64,000 nt of DNA from CAKSQF01 sp963628435 (GTDB lineage: Bacteria > Bacillota > Clostridia > Oscillospirales > CAG-272): assembly GCA_963628435.1 (NCBI GenBank), contig CAVGEY010000011.1, positions 1-64,000 of the forward strand, in the 5' to 3' direction. Each line of letters starts with the position of its first letter. Within the stretch, counting starts at the first letter, position 1. Below are positions 26,876-35,188 of this stretch, in pieces. The translations under genes were made by a program, and so were the position numbers. A model generated the notes under the pieces. It did not search any database, was not told the origin of the DNA, and was given only the letters and a program-made list of their open reading frames with translations.

Positions 26876-28645
26876 ATGAAAAAACGCCTTGTAAGCCTCG
26901 GCCTTTCTCTGCTGATGCTTATCTCTGTCGTATCACTTTTTGCCGGCTGTCAGAAAACCGGAAATATTACGTCGGAGGATACGGTAAAACCGATTACTCT
27001 TACCCTTACTATGGTCACCGGTGAAGAAACGACAGAAGAGGGTATTGCAGCGGTTCAGGCTGCGATCAACGATATAACCGAGAACGATCTTAATATTCAT
27101 GTTGTACTCCAGCTCTATACCGAGGATGAATATAAGGATGCCATTATGGCAAAGCTCGAAGCAAGACAGGCTGATGTTGATGCGGGTATAAAAAGAACAT
27201 CTATCGGTCAGGCAACCGATGTGAAGGAAATCGAGATTGTCGAAGGGCAGTACAGAACAGTCACTTCTTTCCCTGATGCCTACGAAAATCAGATTGATAT
27301 AATCATGATTACCGACCGCGAGATGTATGTTGAGCTCATGGAGCTTGCAAAAGATCCGGACGGCCCGATGGTAGAATATCTCGATACGGCATCGGTTAAC
27401 GACGCTTTGGCCGAAGATACCGCGTCCAAACTCAAAAAATATATTTCGAGCGAACTGCTCGGATATTGCACCGATATGGACTATAATTCGACGGGCAAAG
27501 CCGTCCTTGATTCAAGATACGGTTCTTCCGTGGCATTTATTCCGAGAACATATTATTACGGCGAATATGAATACCTGCTTGTCAAAAAGGATCTTTTCGA
27601 TAAATATCCTTATACGATAACCGATATGACCGGACTTTCCGATCTTCGCGAATATCTTGTGGATGTTGCCGAGAACGAAGATGGTGTCATTCCGCTTTAT
27701 AATATTTACGATATGAATCTGATCAGTCCTACCGGAAAGCAGTCGGTTTATGCAAGAAGCGTCGAAAAGGGCGCTATTGAATCGGATCAGGGTATTACTC
27801 CGGGACCGATTACTTCCAACGGCACAATCAGAAAGATTCTCGCCACCTATGTCGATTGCGGAAAAGTCAACGGACAGTATGCGCTTCATAATGTCGATGT
27901 TGATTTCAACGCGAATTTCGCAGCCGCATTTATTAAAGGCGATGCAGATCTTCCGGAACAGTATGAAGATGAATATTATGTTATCTGCACCGGCAAACCT
28001 ATTGCCGATACATCGGAAATGTTCGATTACAGTTTTGCACTCTCGAATTTCTCTTCCGATTCTTCGAGATGTATGGAACTTATTGCCGAGCTTTATACAA
28101 ATGAGGAACTTCTGAATATACTCCTCTATGGTGTTGAGAATGTTACGTATACCAAAGATAATGATACCGGTATCGTTACGAGAAAACATACGGGTGACGG
28201 AAACTCAATTTATATTATGAGCGAATATCAGGTCGGTAATACCTTCCTTGCTTGGCAGAACAGCGAAATGTCCGAAAAAGAACTGAAGCTTTCTGCTGAC
28301 AGCTGGAAGCTTGCCAAACAGGCTTATTCGGATGCCATTTTCTCTCCGTATTCCAGATTTACGGTAAAGATGGACTCTGTTGATGATTATTCCGATCCGT
28401 CTACCGTTCTTCTCGAAGATTATTTCGATAGGCTTTCTGTTCTTTATGATGAACTTTGGACAAAACTCCGTGAATTCGACTCTTATGCCTCAACATCGGG
28501 CAACGATGTTCCGACGGCCGATGAATTTGTGAACAGTATCGATAAATGGCTTACAAATGAGGATGCCGTAAAGCAGATGGTAGGAACGCTGAAGCGCGGA
28601 CTCACCCAGCAGTATGTAACATGGTGGAGAGCACTGTACAGCTGA
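26876..28645 (+). CDS. Extracellular solute-binding-type lipoprotein
   Basis: Membrane-anchored extracellular protein. A lipoprotein signal peptide (KKR start, hydrophobic core 7-21) ends in LFAGC with the lipidated Cys25. The remaining 565 residues resemble family 1-type ABC substrate-binding proteins of clostridia: an N-terminal LTLTMVTGEETTEEGIAAV strand-helix like those of sugar/peptide binders, and tyrosine/aspartate-rich later segments. I recognise the class but not the ligand. No permease or ATPase gene is next to it; it has its own promoter and terminator, so it is an orphan binder or a sensor/surface protein. Confidence 0.8.
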   Translation: MKKRLVSLGLSLLMLISVVSLFAGCQKTGNITSEDTVKPITLTLTMVTGEETTEEGIAAVQAAINDITENDLNIHVVLQLYTEDEYKDAIMAKLEARQADVDAGIKRTSIGQATDVKEIEIVEGQYRTVTSFPDAYENQIDIIMITDREMYVELMELAKDPDGPMVEYLDTASVNDALAEDTASKLKKYISSELLGYCTDMDYNSTGKAVLDSRYGSSVAFIPRTYYYGEYEYLLVKKDLFDKYPYTITDMTGLSDLREYLVDVAENEDGVIPLYNIYDMNLISPTGKQSVYARSVEKGAIESDQGITPGPITSNGTIRKILATYVDCGKVNGQYALHNVDVDFNANFAAAFIKGDADLPEQYEDEYYVICTGKPIADTSEMFDYSFALSNFSSDSSRCMELIAELYTNEELLNILLYGVENVTYTKDNDTGIVTRKHTGDGNSIYIMSEYQVGNTFLAWQNSEMSEKELKLSADSWKLAKQAYSDAIFSPYSRFTVKMDSVDDYSDPSTVLLEDYFDRLSVLYDELWTKLREFDSYASTSGNDVPTADEFVNSIDKWLTNEDAVKQMVGTLKRGLTQQYVTWWRALYS

Positions 28646-28658
28646 TTCGTAAAAATAT

Positions 28659-28699
28659 TATGCCGACCTTTCAACAAGGTCGGCATATGTTTGTTTTTG
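28659..28699 (+). terminator. Terminator of the solute-binding-type lipoprotein gene
   Basis: Stem TATGCCGACCTT with AAGGTCGGCATA, loop of five, followed by TGTTTGTTTTTG. Confidence 0.88.
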
Positions 28700-28799
28700 T
28701 CGTATTGCGAAATAAATTAGATATATTTCAAAAAATAAATTTAATATCATCAATCAATTTGTGCAAATAGTAGAAAATGCAGCGTAAAAATAACAACAC

Positions 28800-28828
28800 T
28801 TGACTTTTTCGGACTTGAATGATATAAT
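28800..28828 (+). promoter_or_regulatory. Promoter of the str operon
   Basis: TTGACT, 17-bp spacer, TATAAT with TGA before the -10. It leaves a leader of about 90 nt before rpsL, long enough for leader control, but I see no specific fold. Confidence 0.88.
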
Positions 28829-28924
28829 ACTTAGGTCTAATGATGTATACCTGTGTAACAAGGAATAATATGCATTGTCGGATGAGTAAACATTAAAAGA
28901 TTTTTACAGAACAGGAGGTGCAGT

Positions 28925-29347
28925 ATGCCAACATTCAATCAGCTTGTAAAGCAGGGCAGATCAAAGAAAGTCTATAAGTCCAAGGCTCCGATGCTTCAAA
29001 AGGGATTCAATACTCTGAACAATGTTCCGACAGATCAGAATTCCCCCCAGAAGAGAGGAGTTTGCACTAAGGTTTCAACGACAAGCCCTAAGAAGCCTAA
29101 CTCGGCTCTTCGTAAGATTGCCAGAGTAAAGCTTACCAACGGTCTCGAAGCCACCACATATATTCCCGGTATCGGACACAATCTTCAGGAACACTCGGTT
29201 GTTCTGATCCGCGGCGGACGTGTTCGTGACCTTCCCGGTGTGCGTTACCACATTATTCGCGGTACGCTTGATACTCAGGGCGTTGATGCCCGCAGACAGA
29301 GCCGTTCAAAGTACGGCGCAAAAACTCCCAAAGCGGCAAAGAAATAA
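28925..29347 (+). CDS. rpsL: 30S ribosomal protein S12
   Basis: Decoding-site protein and first gene of rpsL-rpsG-fusA-tuf. The conserved loops are present: RGVCTKVSTTSPKKPNSALRK and IGHNLQEHSVVLIRGG. The lysine equivalent to E. coli K43 is kept in SPKKPNSA. The lysine equivalent to E. coli K88 (GRVKDLPG) is replaced by Arg101 (GRVRDLPG), a change known to give streptomycin resistance in E. coli and Mycobacterium. AGGAGG precedes the ATG. The N-terminal part carries the roughly 13-residue insertion (APMLQKGFNTLNN and neighbours) typical of Bacillota forms. Confidence 0.98.
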   Translation: MPTFNQLVKQGRSKKVYKSKAPMLQKGFNTLNNVPTDQNSPQKRGVCTKVSTTSPKKPNSALRKIARVKLTNGLEATTYIPGIGHNLQEHSVVLIRGGRVRDLPGVRYHIIRGTLDTQGVDARRQSRSKYGAKTPKAAKK

Positions 29348-29498
29348 TTTCGCTTAGGGAAGGTATAAAAAACATCTGATCGTTTGTGCCAAAGTATCTG
29401 TTAAAATCAATGTTTATTGCATTCCGACAGTACAGCACTTAACGGAAGAAAGCTTTCGAGTACCTGTGATATCATTTTTTATGAAGGAGGGAAGTACA

Positions 29499-29969
29499 GT
29501 GCCTAGAAGAGGACGAATTTCCAAGAGAGAAGTATTGCCGGATCCTATGTACAATTCCAAGCTTGTTACAAAGCTTATCAATAACATAATGTATGACGGC
29601 AAAAAGGGTGTTGCCCAGAAAATCGTTTACGACGCTTTTGCGATTGTAGAAGAGAAGTCCGGCAAAAACGCCCTTGAAGTATTTACCACAGCACTTGAGA
29701 ACATTATGCCTGTTCTCGAGGTTAAGGCTCGCCGTGTCGGCGGTTCAACATATCAGGTTCCTATGGATGTAAGACCCGAAAGACGTCAGACACTCGGCCT
29801 TCGTTGGCTCAGAACATATTCGAGAAACCGCAGCGAAAACACAATGGCAGAACGCCTTGCCGCTGAGATTCTTGATGCTAACAACAATATGGGCGGAGCC
29901 GTAAAGAAGAAGGAAGAAACCCATAAAATGGCTGAGGCTAATAAGGCTTTCGCTCATTACAGATATTGA
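29499..29969 (+). CDS. rpsG: 30S ribosomal protein S7
   Basis: Primary 16S rRNA-binding protein of the 3' major domain. I place the start at the GTG at 29499 because GAAGGAGG lies upstream and the family always begins (M)PRRGRI. An ATG frame extension of 11 residues overlaps that ribosome site. The 156-residue length is normal. KRRVGGSTYQVP-type motif appears as ARRVGGSTYQVPMDV. It lies 151 nt after rpsL and 52 nt before fusA. Confidence 0.97.
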   Translation: MPRRGRISKREVLPDPMYNSKLVTKLINNIMYDGKKGVAQKIVYDAFAIVEEKSGKNALEVFTTALENIMPVLEVKARRVGGSTYQVPMDVRPERRQTLGLRWLRTYSRNRSENTMAERLAAEILDANNNMGGAVKKKEETHKMAEANKAFAHYRY

Positions 29970-30021
29970 TTTGACTTTTTGTCAGTCGAATTGCATTTGA
30001 AATTTTAAGGAGAAAAAGTCA

Positions 30022-32127
30022 ATGCCCAGAGATTATTCACTAGAAAATACCCGTAATATCGGTATAATGGCTCATATCGATGCCGGCAAAACAACGACAA
30101 CCGAGCGTATTTTGTATTATACCGGTGTAAACCACAAGATCGGCGAAACCCACGACGGCGAAGCAACGATGGACTGGATGGCTCAGGAACAGGAAAGAGG
30201 TATTACAATTACCTCTGCCGCAACTACCTGTCACTGGAAAAAGGCTGACGGAAGCGCACCCGAGACACGTATCAATATCATTGATACTCCCGGTCACGTT
30301 GACTTTACGGTTGAGGTTGAGAGATCTCTCCGCGTACTTGACGGTTCCGTAACCGTGCTGTGCGCGAAAGGCGGCGTTGAGCCGCAGTCGGAAACGGTTT
30401 GGCGTCAGGCAGATAAGTATGGCGTTCCGAGAATGGTCTATGTTAACAAGATGGACATTATGGGAGCCAACTTCTTCCGCTGCGTTGATATGCTTCATGA
30501 AAGACTGAAAGCAAACGCCGTTCCGATTCAGCTTCCTATCGGAGCCGAAGAATCATTCAAAGGTATTATCGACCTTATGAATATGGAGGCCGATGTTTAC
30601 TATGACGAAATGGGTAAGGATATGCGTGTTGAACCCATTCCGGCAGATATGCTTGAAAAAGCAAAAGAATATCACGCAAAGATGGTTGAGTCTATAGTCG
30701 AAACGGATGACGAGCTTGCCATGAAGTATCTTGAGGGTGAGGAAATCACCGTTCCGGAACTCAAAAAGGCTCTTCGTAAGGCGACAATCGATAACAAGAT
30801 TGTCCCCGTTATCTGCGGAACATCATATAAGAACAAGGGCGTACAGAAGCTTCTCGACGCAATAGTCGACTATATGCCCGCTCCTACCGATGTTCCTCCG
30901 ATTAAAGGTATTGACCCCGATGCCGATCCCGATCATAACGAAGTTGAGTGCTATGCGACCGACGACGGCAACTTTGCCGCACTCGCATTCAAGATTATGA
31001 CAGACCCGTATGTCGGTAAGCTCTGTTTCTTCCGCGTATATGAAGGAACACTTCCCGCAGGAACGACTGTTTATAACTCGACAAAACGTCAGAGAGAGAG
31101 AATCGGTCGTATTCTTCAGATGCACGCCAACCAGCGTAAAGACCTTGATATCTGCTATTCGGGCGATATCGCCGCTGCGGTAGGACTTAAATATACCACA
31201 ACGGGTGATACGCTCTGTTCGGAAGATCATCCTGTTATTCTCGAGTCTATGGAATTCCCGGAGCCTGTTATCAAAGAGGCAATCGAGCCCAAGACAAGAG
31301 CCGCACAGGAGAAGATGGGTATCGCACTCGCAAAACTTGCAGAGGAAGATCCTACATTCCGTACATATACCGATGAAGAAACCGGTCAGACCATTATCGC
31401 CGGAATGGGCGAACTCCACCTTGAAATTATCGTGGACAGACTTCTCCGCGAATTCAAGGTTGAGGCAAACATCGGAGCTCCTCAGGTTTCTTATAAGGAA
31501 ACAATTACTACATCGGCAGATGAAGACTGCAAATATGCACGTCAGTCCGGTGGTAAAGGTCAGTACGGCCATGTCAAGATTATTATTGAGCCGAACGAAC
31601 CCGGTAAGGGCTATGAGTTCATCAATAAGGTTGTCGGCGGCGCAATCCCGAAGGAATATATTCCCGCAGTTGATGCCGGTATTCAGGGCGCAATGCAGAA
31701 CGGTGTTCTTGCAGGATATAATGTCGTTGACGTAAAGGTTACTCTTTATGACGGATCGTATCATGAGGTCGACTCCTCCGAAATGGCATTTAAGATTGCC
31801 GGTTCAATGGCGTTCAAGAATGCTATGAAGAAAGCAAAACCTGTTCTTACCGAACCTATCATGAAGGTCGTAACAATTACACCTAATGATTATCTCGGAT
31901 TTGTCATCGGCGACTTTAACAGCCGCAGAGGACAGATTCAGTCAACAGAGGAAACTTCAGGTGCAACCGAGGTTGTCGCTAATGTGCCTCTGGCAAATAT
32001 GTTCGGATATGCAACCGATCTTCGTTCCGGAACACAGGGACGCGGTCAGTATTCTATGGAGCCCAGCCATTTTGCTGAAGTTCCGAAGAGCATAGCCGAA
32101 GAAATTATCAAAAACAAATCTAAATAA
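30022..32127 (+). CDS. fusA: Elongation factor G
   Basis: Translocation GTPase. The P-loop AHIDAGKTTTTERI, switch I (ERGITITSAATT), G3 DTPGHVDFT and G4 NKMD are intact, and five domains fit the 701-residue length. Domain IV motif RQSGGKGQYGHVKI and the C-terminal RSGTQGRGQYSMEPSHF are conserved. AAGGAG is 8 nt before the ATG. As the third gene of the str operon it is cotranscribed with rpsG and tuf. Confidence 0.98.
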   Translation: MPRDYSLENTRNIGIMAHIDAGKTTTTERILYYTGVNHKIGETHDGEATMDWMAQEQERGITITSAATTCHWKKADGSAPETRINIIDTPGHVDFTVEVERSLRVLDGSVTVLCAKGGVEPQSETVWRQADKYGVPRMVYVNKMDIMGANFFRCVDMLHERLKANAVPIQLPIGAEESFKGIIDLMNMEADVYYDEMGKDMRVEPIPADMLEKAKEYHAKMVESIVETDDELAMKYLEGEEITVPELKKALRKATIDNKIVPVICGTSYKNKGVQKLLDAIVDYMPAPTDVPPIKGIDPDADPDHNEVECYATDDGNFAALAFKIMTDPYVGKLCFFRVYEGTLPAGTTVYNSTKRQRERIGRILQMHANQRKDLDICYSGDIAAAVGLKYTTTGDTLCSEDHPVILESMEFPEPVIKEAIEPKTRAAQEKMGIALAKLAEEDPTFRTYTDEETGQTIIAGMGELHLEIIVDRLLREFKVEANIGAPQVSYKETITTSADEDCKYARQSGGKGQYGHVKIIIEPNEPGKGYEFINKVVGGAIPKEYIPAVDAGIQGAMQNGVLAGYNVVDVKVTLYDGSYHEVDSSEMAFKIAGSMAFKNAMKKAKPVLTEPIMKVVTITPNDYLGFVIGDFNSRRGQIQSTEETSGATEVVANVPLANMFGYATDLRSGTQGRGQYSMEPSHFAEVPKSIAEEIIKNKSK

Positions 32128-32170
32128 TCAAAAATAACAATATTGATTATAATTTTAGGAGGATATTGAA

Positions 32171-33376
32171 ATGGCAAAGGCTAAATACGAAAGAACAAAG
32201 CCCCATGTTAACATTGGTACCATCGGTCACGTTGACCACGGCAAGACCACTCTTACAGCGGCCATCACAAAGGCTCTGGCACTGAAGAACTCCAATATCG
32301 AGTTCCTTGCATATGACCAGATCGACAACGCTCCCGAGGAAAAGGCTCGTGGAATCACAATTAACACCCGTCACGTTGAATACGAAACCGACAAGCGTCA
32401 CTATGCGCATGTCGACTGCCCCGGCCACGCCGACTATGTAAAGAACATGATCACAGGTGCTGCACAGATGGACGGTGCAATCCTCGTTGTTGCAGGTACA
32501 GACGGACCTCTGCAGCAGACACGTGAGCACGTGCTTCTTGCACGTCAGGTTGGCGTTCCCGCAATTGTTGTATATCTTAACAAGTGCGATATCGTCGACG
32601 ACCCCGAACTTCTTGACCTCGTCGAGATGGAAGTTCGTGATCTTCTCTCCAGCTACGATTTCCCGGGCGATGATGTTCCGGTAATTCGCGGTTCCGCTCG
32701 TGAAGCTCTTCTTTCTGCTTCGAAAGATCCCAGCGATCCCGTATACGCATCTATCTATGAGCTTATGGATGCAGTTGATGACTACATTCCTACTCCCGAA
32801 CGTCAGGCTGATCTTCCTTTCCTTATGCCTGTCGAGGACGTGTTCTCGATTTCCGGACGTGGCACAGTTGCTACCGGCCGTGTAGAGCGCGGAACAGTTA
32901 AGATCGGTGATGTTTGCGAAATCGTCGGACTTTCCGATGAAAAGAAGACAACAACCGTTACAGGCGTTGAAATGTTCCATAAGACCGTTGATGTCGCTGA
33001 AGCAGGCGATAACATCGGCGCACTTCTTCGTGGTATCGCTAAGAATGAGATTGAACGCGGACAGGTTCTCTGCAAGCCCGGCACAGTTCATCCTCATACA
33101 AAGTTTGTTGGCCATGTATACGTACTTACCGAGAAGGAAGGCGGCCGTCAGAAACCGTTCTTCTCAGGCTACCGTCCTCAGTTCTACTTCAGAACAACCG
33201 ACGTTACCGGTGTTATTACACTTCCCGAAGGCGTTGATATGTGCCGTCCCGGTGATAACGTTGATATGAACGTTGAGCTTATCACACCTATCGCTATGGA
33301 ACAGAACCTCCGCTTCGCTATTCGTGAAGGCGGCAGAACAGTCGGTTCCGGCGTCGTTGCAAGCATTATTGCTTAA
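32171..33376 (+). CDS. tuf: Elongation factor Tu
   Basis: Delivers aminoacyl-tRNA to the ribosome. P-loop GHVDHGKTT, G3 DCPGHADYVKNM and G4 NKCD are standard. The kirromycin-site alanine in FAIREGG is kept. Two stretches differ from the sequence I regard as nearly universal: DGPLQQTREH in place of DGPMPQTREH, and INTRHVEYET where S or A usually precedes HVEY. Length 401 aa. AGGAGG lies before the ATG, 43 nt after fusA. It is the only tuf copy in this window. Confidence 0.98.
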   Translation: MAKAKYERTKPHVNIGTIGHVDHGKTTLTAAITKALALKNSNIEFLAYDQIDNAPEEKARGITINTRHVEYETDKRHYAHVDCPGHADYVKNMITGAAQMDGAILVVAGTDGPLQQTREHVLLARQVGVPAIVVYLNKCDIVDDPELLDLVEMEVRDLLSSYDFPGDDVPVIRGSAREALLSASKDPSDPVYASIYELMDAVDDYIPTPERQADLPFLMPVEDVFSISGRGTVATGRVERGTVKIGDVCEIVGLSDEKKTTTVTGVEMFHKTVDVAEAGDNIGALLRGIAKNEIERGQVLCKPGTVHPHTKFVGHVYVLTEKEGGRQKPFFSGYRPQFYFRTTDVTGVITLPEGVDMCRPGDNVDMNVELITPIAMEQNLRFAIREGGRTVGSGVVASIIA

Positions 33377-33398
33377 TCTGCAATAACTTGTATTTGAT

Positions 33399-33436
33399 TT
33401 ATTCCCAAAGAGTGAGCTATCACTCTTTGGGAATAA
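33399..33436. repeat. Perfect 17-bp inverted repeat after tuf
   Basis: Arms TTATTCCCAAAGAGTGA and TCACTCTTTGGGAATAA around a GCTA loop. Position suggests a terminator for the str operon, but the plus strand is followed by A-rich sequence, not a U-tract. It may act as an mRNA 3'-end stabiliser, a factor-dependent end, or a protein site. Confidence 0.8.
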
Positions 33437-33455
33437 AAAATAATAACAATAAAAT
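33427..33455 (+). promoter_or_regulatory. Candidate promoter of the FMN riboswitch-ribU transcript
   Basis: TTGGGA, 17-bp spacer, TAAAAT places the start at about 33462, exactly where the riboswitch begins. The -35 is poor and lies within the right arm of the inverted repeat, so this is tentative. Confidence 0.4.
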
Positions 33456-33461
33456 AATAAT

Positions 33462-33588
33462 ATCTTTGGGGGTTGGTGTAATTCCACACCGGCGGTATTT
33501 GATTGCGAAAATCATAAGTCCGCGAGCAAAATGTGCAGATCAGGTGAGAATCCTGGACCGACGGTAAAGTCCGGATGGAAAAAGAGAA
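33462..33588 (+). promoter_or_regulatory. FMN riboswitch (RFN element)
   Basis: Conserved RFN blocks appear in order: TCTTTGGGG, GGTGTAATTCCACACCGGCGG, AGTCCGCGAGC, CAGGTGAGAATCCTGGACCGACGGTAAAGTCCGGATGG in pieces, closing with AAAAAGA. The P1 arms TCTTT and AAAAGA pair. FMN binding should favour the terminator at 33615-33640 and shut off the riboflavin transporter. Confidence 0.96.
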
Positions 33589-33614
33589 AAAATAATTTCG
33601 GTTTTCCGAATTTG

Positions 33615-33640
33615 CCCGACGATATCGTCGGCTTTTTTTG
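33615..33640 (+). terminator. FMN riboswitch expression-platform terminator
   Basis: CCGACG, loop ATAT, CGTCGG followed by CTTTTTTTG, between the aptamer and ribU. Confidence 0.87.
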
Positions 33641-33666
33641 TCTTTCTCCTGTTTTTGGAGGAAATC

Positions 33667-34335
33667 TTGAAAAATAAACAGAATAACAGAATTTATATTC
33701 AAAAAACAGTTCTTGTAGCCATGTTTGTGGCCATATCGTATGTAGTCGAATTTTTTCATATTAATGTACAGTTTTTGAGTTTTGACGCCAAGGATTCGAT
33801 TATAACAGTTGCGGCAATGATTTTCGGCCCGTCGTATGCCGTTATAATGTCGCTTTGTGTCTCACTTCTTGAAATGATTACAATCAGCGGTACCGGATTT
33901 TGGGGTTTTCTTATGAATTTCTGCGGCTCGGTAACATTTTCGTTTACAGCGTCGTTGATTTATAAATATAAGAGAAATATGACACACGCTGTGCTCGGAC
34001 TTGTTTCGGCGTCTCTTCTGACAATAGTTGTGATGTTGTGCGCAAATATGCTCATCACTCCAATATACATGGGTACCGATGTCGGCACTGTAATATTGCT
34101 TATTCCGTCTCTTCTTCTTCCTTTTAACGCATTGAAAACCGTCTTTAATTCGGGACTGGTACTTCTTCTTTATAAGCCGATAATACGTGTGCTGCGGGGC
34201 GTACATTTTCTTCCCGAATCAAATGCCAAAACCGATAAAAAAAGAACCGCCGCAGTTGCTGTTGTCGCGTTTGTTTTTATCGGTATCGCAATACTTGGCT
34301 TTCTTGTATTGAACGGCAGACTAAAACTGTTTTGA
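33667..34335 (+). CDS. ribU: Riboflavin ECF transporter S component RibU
   Basis: Substrate-binding membrane subunit of an energy-coupling-factor vitamin transporter. The family signature FLSFDAKDS (FLKYDPSD-like) near residue 35 and about six hydrophobic segments fit RibU, and the FMN riboswitch in front strongly supports riboflavin as ligand. The start is TTG at 33667, with GGAGG 5-7 nt upstream. The shared EcfA/EcfT energising module is not in the window. A short DedA-like or export gene follows after 30 nt. Confidence 0.93.
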   Translation: MKNKQNNRIYIQKTVLVAMFVAISYVVEFFHINVQFLSFDAKDSIITVAAMIFGPSYAVIMSLCVSLLEMITISGTGFWGFLMNFCGSVTFSFTASLIYKYKRNMTHAVLGLVSASLLTIVVMLCANMLITPIYMGTDVGTVILLIPSLLLPFNALKTVFNSGLVLLLYKPIIRVLRGVHFLPESNAKTDKKRTAAVAVVAFVFIGIAILGFLVLNGRLKLF

Positions 34336-34365
34336 ATTGATTTATAATCCGAAAAGGAAACGCTT

Positions 34366-34869
34366 ATGATTAAAGCTATAGAAAATTTCTTTCTTAATAA
34401 ACTCGGTAAGCATCTTTGTGTCCTTTTCTGTTCAATGATTCCGATTATCGAACTCAGAGGTGCAATACCTCTCGGTGCCGGACTCGGTCTTCCTTTCTGG
34501 CAAAACTACCTGATCAGCGTTGTCGGTAATATGCTTCCGGTTCCTTTTATACTCCTTTTTATCAGCGCTATTCTTAAATGGATGTCAGAATGTAGGGTTA
34601 AATTCTTTAACAGAGTTGCGGGATGGGTACTGAAAAAAGCCGAAAAAAACAGACCTAAAATCGAAAAATATTCCACATGGGGACTTATGATATTTGTTGC
34701 GATTCCGCTTCCCGGTACGGGAGCGTGGACGGGTGCGCTTGTTGCCTCTTTGATTAACCTTAAATTCAGCAAAGCGATTATCTCGATCTTTCTCGGAGTA
34801 CTTGTAGCCGGACTTATTATGTCGGCTGCCTCTTACGGTGTTGTCGGCTTTTTGAAAATATTTATCTGA
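34366..34869 (+). CDS. Small multidrug export family (COG2426) membrane protein
   Basis: Integral membrane protein of 167 residues with about four hydrophobic segments. Motifs IPIIELRGAIPLGA and AIPLPGTGAWTGAL are typical of the Sm_multidrug_ex (COG2426) family, distantly related to the DedA/VTT proteins. The export name comes from one early report and the substrate is unknown. It follows ribU by 30 nt and ends before the SAM-I promoter, so it probably shares the FMN-controlled transcript. Confidence 0.85.
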   Translation: MIKAIENFFLNKLGKHLCVLFCSMIPIIELRGAIPLGAGLGLPFWQNYLISVVGNMLPVPFILLFISAILKWMSECRVKFFNRVAGWVLKKAEKNRPKIEKYSTWGLMIFVAIPLPGTGAWTGALVASLINLKFSKAIISIFLGVLVAGLIMSAASYGVVGFLKIFI

Positions 34870-34893
34870 ATATAATTTTATTTTGAAAATCTA

Positions 34894-34922
34894 TTGATTT
34901 TGTAATATGTATGTGTTATAAT
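34894..34922 (+). promoter_or_regulatory. Promoter of the SAM-I riboswitch-metK transcript
   Basis: TTGATT, 17-bp spacer, TATAAT with TGT before the -10. The start falls at the base of the riboswitch. Confidence 0.85.
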
Positions 34923-34927
34923 AAAAT

Positions 34928-35013
34928 ATCTTATCGAGAGTGGCGGAGGGACAGGCCCCATGATGCCACGGCAACCTGCATTTTGTAAGGTGCCAATTCC
35001 TTGGAGATGAGAT
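34928..35013 (+). promoter_or_regulatory. SAM-I riboswitch (S box)
   Basis: S-box core is present: GAGAGTGGCGGAGGGACAGG, the pseudoknot/K-turn segment CCCCATGATGCCACGG, CAACC, then AAGGTGCCAATTCC, closed by GGAGATGAGAT pairing back to ATCTTATC. SAM binding is expected to allow the downstream terminator and limit metK. Confidence 0.95.
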
Positions 35014-35029
35014 TATATTTGATCTCTTT

Positions 35030-35062
35030 ATCCTCGGAATTTTTCCGAGGATATTTTATTTC
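35030..35062 (+). terminator. SAM-I riboswitch terminator
   Basis: Perfect 10-bp stem ATCCTCGGAA with TTCCGAGGAT, three-T loop, followed by ATTTTATTT. A long leader of about 125 nt then leads to metK. Confidence 0.88.
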
Positions 35063-35188
35063 ATAAAATCAGAGATAATAGTTCGAAAAATGAATTTCGG
35101 ATTTGTGCTTTTGTATCAAGCGTTGCAAACGCTCATTTTGATAAATCGAAAACGGCAAAAGCATCGAAAGAAAGGAAGAGTCTAAAAA

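Noticed and set aside
30823..31764. Minus-strand open frame of 313 codons inside fusA, and a similar one (32147-33115) inside tuf
   Set aside because: Both lie fully antisense to strongly conserved genes and show shadow composition.
33330..33350. EF-Tu kirromycin-resistance change
   Set aside because: The alanine of FAIREGG (E. coli A375) is retained; the Ser in VGSGVV is a different position, so no resistance is claimed from it.
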